From contig DCKG01000032.1 of the NCBI GenBank assembly GCA_002320605.1, forward strand, positions 1,583 through 65,582: 64,000 nt of DNA. The letters run 5' to 3'. The notes under the pieces were generated by a model, which saw only the letters and a program-made list of their open reading frames with translations, did not search any database and was not told the origin of the DNA. The stretch comes from Bacteroidales bacterium UBA1680. GTDB taxonomy: Bacteria; Bacteroidota; Bacteroidia; Bacteroidales; UBA932. This document shows, piece after piece, positions 8,193 to 16,048 of the stretch (position 1 is the stretch's first letter; every line of letters starts with the position of its first letter). The position numbers were made by a program, and so were the translations under genes.

Positions 8193-10166
8193 TATGCTGT
8201 ACTCAACGATCAGTGCCGTGGTTGGTGGGACTATGGTGTCCGGGCCAATGGTGATTGTCTTGCCGGTCATTACGTTGATGCCGGCGGAAGGGAATTTAGA
8301 CGTGATTTCAGCATAATCACCCCACGGAATCTTGCGATCTTCGGCGGAGTTGTTAATGAATACGAACACGGCCTCCGAGTCGTTGTAGCGGAAATAGGCG
8401 TAAGCGTTGTCCTTCGGTAGAAATTCCAAAGTCTTGCCTGTGTGGATTACAGTCTTGCCTTTGCGCCAGTTAAACAGCCTGGAGGCATAGTCATGGAGCG
8501 AGTTGGCATTCGAGAAAATCGTGTCCCTGGCGCTCTCCGTAGCGTTGAAAGTCGTGGAATCGGCGGCGAGGGCCGCATGATTTGCCTCTGCCTTGGCACG
8601 ACCCTCTGCCGTGAACAGATTTACTTTGTCACCCTCCCACCCGCCAGGGAAGTCCATCCGTAGCATTCCGTCGCTCTTATGCTGAGTGCCGTTGGCAAAC
8701 ATCATCTCGTCCCCGTAGAAAATCTGCGGTATGCCACGTATGGTGGCGAGAATTGAATATGCTATCTTCATTTTATCGGGATTCCTGCGGACGATGTCCC
8801 CGAAGCGCAGGCAGTCGTGATTCGCGAAGAAAACCAACAGATTGAGCGGATTCGTGTACGCATAGTCGCCAGACAAAGAATTATACACGTCCGTAATGTC
8901 CCCGATCGATCCACGAGGCCCGACGCCGAGAGACCTGCACATTGCTTCGAAAAGCGGAAAATCCATTACCGTCGGCAGATTCGTGTCGAATCCGTCCTTG
9001 TTCCCATTGCCGGCCTGCCAATAGGCGATTGCAGCAGGGAAGTGATCCCAGCATTCCCCGACGATGTTCATCCTAGGATATTCGCGACGAACCGATGCGC
9101 ACCATTCGCTCATCGCCTCTTTCGCATTATAGGGGTATGTGTCCACCCGCAGGCCATCAAGGCCTGCATATTCTATCCACCATACTGCCCACTGCTCGAA
9201 ATAACTGAGGACGAAAGGATTGTCCAGATCCATGTCCGGCATTGAGGGAACGAACCAGCCTCGACTCATGATTTCACGGTCATGCTGCGACCCGTAAGGG
9301 TCGGTGAGCACGGAGAAACGATGCGACGTCCCGACATATTCGTCATGCATGTTGACCCAGTCCTTGAAAGGCATGTCCTTCATCCACCAATGGTCAATCC
9401 CGCAATGGTTCGTCACCACGTCCATGATGACTTTCAGCCCCTTTTCGTGAGCCTTGGAGACCATTTCCCTGTAAAGCTCGTTAGTCCCGAAGCGAGGATC
9501 GATCCGGTAATAGTCCGTGCATGCATAGCCATGGTAGGACTCCTCCTTCAGATTATCCTCCAGCAGGGGAGTGAGCCAGATGGCAGTCGCCCCAAGGTCG
9601 GCGATGTAGTCCAGATGATCTATTATGCCTTGAATGTCTCCTCCGTGACGGCCGAAAGGAGCTTTGCGGTTGCTTGGTTCGGTAGTCACGGAGGTAGAAT
9701 CATTCGTGGGGTCGCCATTAGCGAAGCGATCCGGATTTATTAAATAAATTAGGTCAGAATTATTGAAACTCGTCCTGCTCTCAGAGCCTTTGGAACGCTC
9801 TGAGAGAGTGTATGCGTACTTGAATTGCTCTTTCTCTTTCGAAAATATGAGATAGAAAGTGCCAGGGCGCGCAGTGGTGCTTACATCGATGTCTATGAAT
9901 ATGAAATCGGGGTTATCTGCTTTGTGCACCTCCTTCACCTTCACGCCGTTATATTCTTCGATAGATACCTGATAGCCGGAAATGCCTTTTCCCTGGACCA
10001 TAAGCTGGAGTTTGGTCTTCATGCCAATCCACCAGGATGGCGGCTCGATCCTGGCGATCTCGCTAGAATTAGCATCGGGAATATTGTCTGTGTCGCTCAT
10101 ATTGCCGCAAGATACGGCAACCATCGAAATCGCGCAAGCAAAGGCAAGGAAATTCAACTTTTTCAT
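8187..10166 (-). CDS. susA: SusA-like neopullulanase/cyclomaltodextrinase, GH13 lipoprotein
   Basis: The 659-aa GH13 enzyme has a lipoprotein signal with Cys20 (AVSCGN). An N-terminal Ig-like domain (about 38-125, PPSWWIGMKTKLQLMVQG) is typical of the neopullulanase and cyclomaltodextrinase branch, followed by a TIM barrel and a C-terminal beta domain. Catalytic residues are D342 (GLRVDTY), E371 (VGECW) and D451 (ANHD). Bacteroides SusA is periplasmic and cuts imported maltooligosaccharides and pullulan. A lipid anchor here could place the enzyme on either side of the outer membrane. It is the last gene of the starch operon and overlaps the preceding amylase gene by four bases, a sign of translational coupling. 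Confidence 0.85.
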   Translation of the reverse strand: MKKLNFLAFACAISMVAVSCGNMSDTDNIPDANSSEIARIEPPSWWIGMKTKLQLMVQGKGISGYQVSIEEYNGVKVKEVHKADNPDFIFIDIDVSTTARPGTFYLIFSKEKEQFKYAYTLSERSKGSESRTSFNNSDLIYLINPDRFANGDPTNDSTSVTTEPSNRKAPFGRHGGDIQGIIDHLDYIADLGATAIWLTPLLEDNLKEESYHGYACTDYYRIDPRFGTNELYREMVSKAHEKGLKVIMDVVTNHCGIDHWWMKDMPFKDWVNMHDEYVGTSHRFSVLTDPYGSQHDREIMSRGWFVPSMPDMDLDNPFVLSYFEQWAVWWIEYAGLDGLRVDTYPYNAKEAMSEWCASVRREYPRMNIVGECWDHFPAAIAYWQAGNGNKDGFDTNLPTVMDFPLFEAMCRSLGVGPRGSIGDITDVYNSLSGDYAYTNPLNLLVFFANHDCLRFGDIVRRNPDKMKIAYSILATIRGIPQIFYGDEMMFANGTQHKSDGMLRMDFPGGWEGDKVNLFTAEGRAKAEANHAALAADSTTFNATESARDTIFSNANSLHDYASRLFNWRKGKTVIHTGKTLEFLPKDNAYAYFRYNDSEAVFVFINNSAEDRKIPWGDYAEITSKFPSAGINVMTGKTITIGPDTIVPPTTALIVEYSIK

Positions 10167-11947
10167 TTGATTTGGAATACTATGGATGTGTTGGAACTCA
10201 TGTTTAGCGTGTATGTTCCGTCCGAGTTCTTCAAGGAAGTAGCTCTGCCTAGAACTGCCACAGGCTTCGAGAGATCGTCTTGGAAAGTCAGGCTCTGAGT
10301 GCCTGTGGTTGCCACGTTATGCACGACGAGCAGTTTCTGGGAGCCGTCAGCTGAAGTCATGTACCAGCAGGCAATGGCCTTGTAGGCAGAATTGCCGTTA
10401 TAGGAATCATGTTCCGACATGGTGCCGCTTGCAAGCGCCGGATACGTGTTGCGAAGGCGCGAGAATTTCTTGTAGACAGACAGGATCGAGGAAGAATTCG
10501 CATTCTGAGCTTCTACGGAGATGGCCTTCGACAGCATATTCTTATCCACCTTGCCACCGATGGCTCCGGATGCTACCTGAGTACCTGCCATGTCCCACAT
10601 TATAGGAGTCCTGACATATTCATCTCCATTGGCTTTTGTGCCATAATATCCTAATTCCTCTCCTTGGTAGATGAAAGGCTTGCCCGGAGCGGTCAGCAGG
10701 AAGGCGCAGGCTTGTTTTTCTTTTGACGGAGACTTTGAAAGGTCGGAGGCCGTTCTGTCCTCGTCATGGTTGGAAAGCTTGGTGGATTCGACAGGGTTGG
10801 TACGCTGGCCTGCATAAAGTTTCTCGTAGCCTAGGATTGTGGAAGGGAATGTGTTTGCGACCTGATTGTTCAGGGCATCCTTCAGCCGCCACCAGAAGCT
10901 GAATTCGAAGCAGGATGGGAGGCCTTTATAGTATCTCGCCACGGAGGAAGCCTCGCTGAACACTTCCCCCACCATGAAGAAATCGTCGCTGTTTCCTTGA
11001 GCCTTGTAGGCAGAATCGCAGTGTTCGTACCACTGTGCGAGGAACGTTGGGTTTTCATCCGACGACTCATTGTGGTAGATGTGTTTCACGGCATCCAGTC
11101 GCATTCCGTCAATTCCCATCCCAATCCACTTGTCGGCGGATTTTGCGAGGTCTTTGAATGCTGGGGATGAGCTTGCATCGACGACCTTTCCGTAATTGAG
11201 GTCTGCGAACCAGTCCGTCCAAAAGTGAGAGTGATAATAGGTCTGTCCGGAATTGAAATGCTCAGCGGCTCCTGAACCGGACCTGACCTTGAACCATTGC
11301 CCGGAATCATAGCCATTAGCTCCTTCTGTAGCAATCATGTCAATCTTTCCGGCGGCTATGTCGCTCTTCGGGTCTTCGGAGAAGATGTAGTAGTCCCGGT
11401 ATGGATTCGTGGAAGATGAGCAAGCCTGCGTGAACCAGGTCTCGACAGTCTCGTTGCTGTACCAGAGAGTGTTTTTCGCAGAAGAGTGGTTCAGCACGTA
11501 GTCCAGATATATGTCTATATTCTTTTTATGCGCTGCGTCAATCAGCCGCTTGAAGTCTTCCTCCGTCCCGAATTTCGGATTTACCGCGTAGTAGTCAGTT
11601 ACGTCGTATCCATGGTAGGATGATGCAGGATGGATTGGAGACAGCCAGAGGGCAGTAACGCCTAGAGAGTCCAGATAGTCTAGCTTCTGGGTTATCCCAT
11701 TGAAATCTCCGATGCCGTCACCGTCGCTGTCGGCGAAACTGTAGACCAGAAGCTGATATGTCGTTCCAGCCCGTTTGTTGCCGTCGAATTTTGCCGGATT
11801 GGCAACCACCGCAGTCGGCGTGTCTGGATTGTCAGGGGTGCTGGGAGTATCCGGAACGTCTGGCTTTACTGGATCATCACCGCCGCAGGAAGCTAGTGCC
11901 GCAATGAAGAATATTCCTAATAATGAATATATTATATTCCTTTTCAT
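10163..11947 (-). CDS. susG: SusG-like outer-membrane alpha-amylase, GH13 lipoprotein without CBM58
   Basis: This 594-aa lipoprotein (Cys21, ALASCGGD) has an acidic, Pro/Thr-rich linker of about 25 residues and then a GH13 barrel. Catalytic residues are D285 (GMRLDAVKH), E328 (VGEVF) and D395 (SNHDEDR). Their spacing, 43 and 67 residues, equals that of Bacteroides thetaiotaomicron SusG (388/431/498). In that protein a CBM58 starch-binding module is inserted in domain B; here the stretch between the first barrel motif (DYVLNHSS) and D285 is far too short for it. The enzyme should make the first surface cut in starch. A stable hairpin separates it from susF. Confidence 0.85.
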   Translation of the reverse strand: MKRNIIYSLLGIFFIAALASCGGDDPVKPDVPDTPSTPDNPDTPTAVVANPAKFDGNKRAGTTYQLLVYSFADSDGDGIGDFNGITQKLDYLDSLGVTALWLSPIHPASSYHGYDVTDYYAVNPKFGTEEDFKRLIDAAHKKNIDIYLDYVLNHSSAKNTLWYSNETVETWFTQACSSSTNPYRDYYIFSEDPKSDIAAGKIDMIATEGANGYDSGQWFKVRSGSGAAEHFNSGQTYYHSHFWTDWFADLNYGKVVDASSSPAFKDLAKSADKWIGMGIDGMRLDAVKHIYHNESSDENPTFLAQWYEHCDSAYKAQGNSDDFFMVGEVFSEASSVARYYKGLPSCFEFSFWWRLKDALNNQVANTFPSTILGYEKLYAGQRTNPVESTKLSNHDEDRTASDLSKSPSKEKQACAFLLTAPGKPFIYQGEELGYYGTKANGDEYVRTPIMWDMAGTQVASGAIGGKVDKNMLSKAISVEAQNANSSSILSVYKKFSRLRNTYPALASGTMSEHDSYNGNSAYKAIACWYMTSADGSQKLLVVHNVATTGTQSLTFQDDLSKPVAVLGRATSLKNSDGTYTLNMSSNTSIVFQIK

Positions 11948-11969
11948 CTATTAATATTTTGAATTGGCA

Positions 11970-11998
11970 GCCTGATGCCGCGATTAGGGGCATCAGGC
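11970..11998 (-). promoter_or_regulatory. Intercistronic hairpin between susF and susG
   Basis: GCCTGATGCC at 11970-11979 and GGCATCAGGC at 11989-11998 form a perfect 10-bp stem with a 9-base loop inside the 58-base gap. On the transcribed strand no T-run follows, so it is not a standard terminator. It may stabilise the upstream mRNA end or set the ratio of amylase to binding proteins. Confidence 0.6.
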
Positions 11999-12005
11999 CG
12001 AAAAA

Positions 12006-13316
12006 TTACTGGACTGTTATGGTCTCAGTAGAAGAATCATAGATGATGTCGAAGGTTGTAATGTCGCCAACGGTAATGTTGTTTCCACCATTGGTGACGG
12101 CGAATGGTTCGCCTGCGGATACGTAAGCACCACCGCGATTGACATCCCATCCGCATCCTTGGCGGAGCTTCCATTCTCCTGAAAGGCTTTTGTTGTAAGC
12201 CGCCCACTTGCCGGCTCCATCGTAAATCATGAAGATATCTCCTCCCCAGCCGTTGAAACCGCCTATTACACCCCAGAAGAGCTTGCTGAGCGTGATTTTC
12301 TCGCTGGTAGGATCGTAGACAACCATGTATGTGCCGTCAGAAGGAGCCTTGATGTTATTTCCACCGCTGACGGCATCGAATTCGGCATCAGCGGCAGAGC
12401 AGTCGCCTCCGCGGTTCTCGTCCCAGCCAGCATCCTTGCGAAGCTTGATTTCATCGGTGGTGGTGAGCGTCACTGGGATGCCGTAATATTTGCCATCCTT
12501 GCCGAGATTCATCGGAATGTCTCCGTTCCAGCTGAACCCTTCAATGCTTGCGATACTTCCTACTATGCCCCATGTCATGGAGCCTATGGTTTCGTTGTTG
12601 GCGTTGTAAACTACGATCAGGTCTCCTGTGAGGCTGATATTATTGCCACCAGGAACAGCCTCTACCAATTCGCCTGCTTGAGTTGGAGTGGCTCCGCCTC
12701 TGTTCACGTCCCATCCGTGGTTGCAGCGCAACTTCCAATCCCCTGAGGAGATGCTGACACGGCCGCTTACCCAGATGCCTGGAGCGACCTCGTTCATGGC
12801 AATGTCGTTGTCCCAGTCCCCGTTTACTCCGATCAGCGTCCAAGAATCTGCCGTGATGTCGAAAGGCCTCATGCTCAGGGTGTATTCCTGCGAGGCCAGA
12901 TACATGGTCTGTTCTCCGCAATAAATGTCTGCCGCTATTCTGGCTTTGAATTCTCTCAAGACTGTGTCCGCATCGAAAGCTGTTTCGACGATGCTTTGCA
13001 GTTCTTCGGCGGTGGTCTTGAGGCTTTCGCTCAAGCCAATCGTATATTTATCATCCATGACAAGCTTGAAATTGCCGAGAGTGCTTCCTTCCGGAATGTC
13101 CACTGAGCCAAGTGTCGCGACTTGCACGGAGTCGCCTTTGTATTCCTGCAGCAAGATCTGGCTAGCAGGGGTTACGCTCAGGGACGATGGAAACGTTACG
13201 GCTTCTTCCTGCTCGTTGCGTTGAGGTGCGGCGAAATCGTCTCCGAAATCGCCTATCTGGCAGCCTGATGCCACCATGCCTAAAATGCAGATGCTTATCA
13301 ATATGTTCTTTTTCAT
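12006..13316 (-). CDS. susF: SusF-type starch-binding outer-membrane lipoprotein
   Basis: The protein (436 aa) has a lipobox Cys19 (ASGCQ). After an N-terminal SusE-like Ig domain it carries three related starch-binding repeats. Each ends in a near-identical block: KLRCNHGWDVNRGG, KLRKDAGWDENRGG and KLRQGCGWDVNRGG. Each begins with a W-G-x-I/V-G block followed by W-x-G/N-D. The conserved Trp and Lys-Leu-Arg positions match the ligand platform of SusE/SusF modules. It sits between susE and susG and should hold starch at the surface rather than cut it. Bacteroides SusF also has three binding modules, so the size agrees. Confidence 0.83.
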   Translation of the reverse strand: MKKNILISICILGMVASGCQIGDFGDDFAAPQRNEQEEAVTFPSSLSVTPASQILLQEYKGDSVQVATLGSVDIPEGSTLGNFKLVMDDKYTIGLSESLKTTAEELQSIVETAFDADTVLREFKARIAADIYCGEQTMYLASQEYTLSMRPFDITADSWTLIGVNGDWDNDIAMNEVAPGIWVSGRVSISSGDWKLRCNHGWDVNRGGATPTQAGELVEAVPGGNNISLTGDLIVVYNANNETIGSMTWGIVGSIASIEGFSWNGDIPMNLGKDGKYYGIPVTLTTTDEIKLRKDAGWDENRGGDCSAADAEFDAVSGGNNIKAPSDGTYMVVYDPTSEKITLSKLFWGVIGGFNGWGGDIFMIYDGAGKWAAYNKSLSGEWKLRQGCGWDVNRGGAYVSAGEPFAVTNGGNNITVGDITTFDIIYDSSTETITVQ

Positions 13317-13324
13317 GACAGAAT

Positions 13325-14467
13325 CTAATTTATGTGACCGGTCTCATTAGTGAAATTTATGTAAAGACGCTGTCCGGCATTGCCTGTGACACGTTCCTGG
13401 TCTCCGCCTGTCGCTCTATAAGCGAGCTTGCCGTTGAACACCATGAATTCTGAGTGCCACCAGTCTTCGCCATCTATGATCACGCAGGCTCTTATGCCTG
13501 ATTCCGGGTCAGCGTCTGCGGCGAATGCCGGAGATACGAATTCTCCGTCCTTGGAATCCGGAACCGTGAACAGGCCATCTTCGTCGGCGCCCCAGGCGTT
13601 AGCTCCGCCCTTGGCGCTTCCAAACAGGTAGACGTTAGGCTTATTGACCTCTAGCGTGAACTGATAGCCTCGTCCTGCGACTGCGGTGCGAATTACGAAC
13701 AGGTACCAGCCAGCATTCGTGATTCTGATGTTGCCATCATCGGTCGATCCGATGTCGGCGCCAGCATTGTCGGCGTAATGCCCGTCGATTCCGGCGAAGC
13801 CGACTTCGTTGCCGTTCCAGTCCTTCTCCCAGTTGAACTTCACGCTTCCGCCTGCATCAATATAGACTAGATGCCAGAATGTCCCATTGTTATCGTAAGT
13901 CGGAATCATGCTGGTGGCAGTATCCCAGTTCCAATCGCAGTGCGACCCAACCAAGTAGAGGCTTGTAGGAGGAACGACTGCTGGCAGAGCGTAGTAGAGA
14001 CGGACGTTAGGAATGCTGACTATATTCGAGTATATCTCACCCTTGCCGCTTTTCGTCAGTTGAGCCTTCAGCCTGACATAGAGAGGCGTGTTATAAGGGA
14101 ATGCCTCTGGATCTGCCGTGGAAAGAGCCGTCAGCGCCTCTGCCAGCTCGTCCGCAGCCACGGACATCCTAGCCTTGGCGTAGGTGGTAGGTAGGGTAGA
14201 GTAGGAACCCTCGTCGGTGAAATTGTTGTTCAGGGACACCTGAACAGAATATGTCGTAGCGGCTGTGAATCCGTAGTCCGGCTGCGAGCACCTCAGTTCC
14301 ATCGATTTGGAATTTTCCAGGTCGTATATCCCGTTCACGCAGGCTGGGGTGTTCAGGACAAATTCCGTAGGGTCTGCATAGAAGGCGTGAGGCTCATCGT
14401 CGCAGCTGGCGAAAGTGAGTAGCCCAAGCGCCATTGCCCAAAGTATTTTAATATTTTTCATATTCAT
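13325..14467 (-). CDS. susE: SusE-type starch-binding outer-membrane lipoprotein
   Basis: This 380-aa lipoprotein (Cys22, FASCDDE) has an N-terminal SusE domain (about 35-150), including the pattern of long beta strands with SVQVSLNNNF. A starch-binding module begins at SLYLVGSHCDWNWDT and a second at NVYLFGSAKGGANAWGADE, so it holds two modules against the three of the SusF partner, as in Bacteroides. It lies between susD and susF with short gaps (18 and 8 bases), so translation is likely coupled. Translation could start at M1 or at M3 (MNMKN). Confidence 0.8.
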   Translation of the reverse strand: MNMKNIKILWAMALGLLTFASCDDEPHAFYADPTEFVLNTPACVNGIYDLENSKSMELRCSQPDYGFTAATTYSVQVSLNNNFTDEGSYSTLPTTYAKARMSVAADELAEALTALSTADPEAFPYNTPLYVRLKAQLTKSGKGEIYSNIVSIPNVRLYYALPAVVPPTSLYLVGSHCDWNWDTATSMIPTYDNNGTFWHLVYIDAGGSVKFNWEKDWNGNEVGFAGIDGHYADNAGADIGSTDDGNIRITNAGWYLFVIRTAVAGRGYQFTLEVNKPNVYLFGSAKGGANAWGADEDGLFTVPDSKDGEFVSPAFAADADPESGIRACVIIDGEDWWHSEFMVFNGKLAYRATGGDQERVTGNAGQRLYINFTNETGHIN

Positions 14468-14485
14468 TGATTTTCAATTTATCTG

Positions 14486-16045
14486 CTAGTATCCTGGGTT
14501 TTGTTCGAGCTTGTCGTTGCTGATCATGTCCTGTGAAGGGATAGGGTAGAGGTTCAGGTGAGAGTCTACCGACTTGCCGTTTACGGCCCCACCCTTGTAG
14601 TCCCACAGGTAGGAGTCCGTGGTGAACATTCCGAATCTGACGAGATCGGAGCGTCTCCAGCACTCTTGGTAAAGTTCCCTCCCCCTCTCATCGATAATCG
14701 TGTTGGCGTTCAGTTCCGTGATGTTCGCAAGGCCTGCCCTCGTCCTGACCTGGTTTATCGCGTTTAGCCCTTCGCTTGCCGTCACTGCCCCATGAAGGGC
14801 GCACTCGGCATACATTAGCAGTGCATCAGCATAACGGAACACAGGGAAATCAGTGTCTACGAAGCCAGCAGCCTTGCCAGCCGTTCCGTCGCTGTTTATG
14901 TTCTTGAATTTCATGCAAGGATAGCCACCTGCCTTGAAGTTCCCGTCGTCGGTCACCGGGCCGCCATTCGTGCCGCCTTCAAAGAAGAGCCTGCGAGCAT
15001 CATCACTGGCGAATTTGCTCACGAAAGCGTTGGTGGACCTCAATCCGCCCCAGCCTGAAGAAATGCCTACGGAAGCAGGATCCATTTCCCCTCCTGTGGA
15101 GGCGAATATTATATAGTTCGTGACGCCATAGCTCTGAGTGTTCACTCCGTCTTGTTCTATCGCGAACATTATTTCGTCGGTGCATTGGTCGTTGTCGGCG
15201 AGGAAAAGTTCTTGATAATTGTCGTGCAGAGAATAGCCTTCGCTCATAATTGCCTTCAGAACTGTGGCACATTTGTCCCAGGCTGCCGTGCCTGTATAGA
15301 CTTCGGCGTTCAGGTAGAGCTTGGCAAGAATCATCTGGGCAACTCCTTTGTCGACTCTTCCGTATTCTGCGCTGCGAGCCGAAGGAATATGTCCGTTGTC
15401 TATGAGGTTCGTGAGCTCTGTCTCAAGCCAGCCGTATAGGGCGCTCCTTGAAATCTGATCCGGCTTCACGGAGCCTACGGTCATGCTTTCATCTGCGAAC
15501 GGCATGTTTCCGAACACGTCGATTCCATGGTAGTAGCACAGGGCTCTGAGCGTCCTCGCCTCATCTATCATCTGAGCCTTTGTGTTCAGGCTGACCGAAG
15601 TCGCATTGGACTGGCGGATGAACTCATTGCACATGGAAATCTGGTAGCATAGCCTGGAGTAGAATGCGTAGATGAACACGTCGGAAGTAGTCCAATTGAA
15701 TCTGTGGAATTCCTTTATGGTCTGGTCGTTCCAGTTGCACATGGATTCATCGGTAGGCAGTTCCTGCATCGTGTACAGTCCCCTGACGTACTGGCTTGCT
15801 CCACCGTCGAGCCCGGAAATGGAAGGATCATTGTTCGGACCCTTGTATCCTGATGTGGCATAACCAGCGTATATTCCTGCAAGGAAGTTCGTAAAATCGG
15901 CCTCGGAAGTCAGAGCCTTGTCCGAAGTGTTCATGTTCGGGTCGATAGGAGTCACGTCCAAATCGCCGACGCATGAGGACAGTCCGAGGGCAGCTGTAAC
16001 TGCAAAGGCACCAAGAATATATCTTATTGTTTTCATATTCATCAA
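14486..16045 (-). CDS. susD: SusD-family starch-binding lipoprotein
   Basis: The protein (519 aa) is a RagB/SusD family lipoprotein with lipobox Cys25 (LSSCVGD) and the usual helical TPR-like body. Family marks include the early Asp-rich PIDPN segment, the RALCYYHGIDVFGNMPF stretch, LLMYAECALH, and the C-terminal RRSDLVRFG followed by LYPIPSQDM and ending NPGY. SusD caps the SusC channel from outside and binds glycan. It begins three bases after the susC stop, so the two are made together. The C-terminus ends in the conserved Gly-Tyr typical of the family. Confidence 0.9.
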   Translation of the reverse strand: MMNMKTIRYILGAFAVTAALGLSSCVGDLDVTPIDPNMNTSDKALTSEADFTNFLAGIYAGYATSGYKGPNNDPSISGLDGGASQYVRGLYTMQELPTDESMCNWNDQTIKEFHRFNWTTSDVFIYAFYSRLCYQISMCNEFIRQSNATSVSLNTKAQMIDEARTLRALCYYHGIDVFGNMPFADESMTVGSVKPDQISRSALYGWLETELTNLIDNGHIPSARSAEYGRVDKGVAQMILAKLYLNAEVYTGTAAWDKCATVLKAIMSEGYSLHDNYQELFLADNDQCTDEIMFAIEQDGVNTQSYGVTNYIIFASTGGEMDPASVGISSGWGGLRSTNAFVSKFASDDARRLFFEGGTNGGPVTDDGNFKAGGYPCMKFKNINSDGTAGKAAGFVDTDFPVFRYADALLMYAECALHGAVTASEGLNAINQVRTRAGLANITELNANTIIDERGRELYQECWRRSDLVRFGMFTTDSYLWDYKGGAVNGKSVDSHLNLYPIPSQDMISNDKLEQNPGY

Positions 16046-16048
16046 ATA

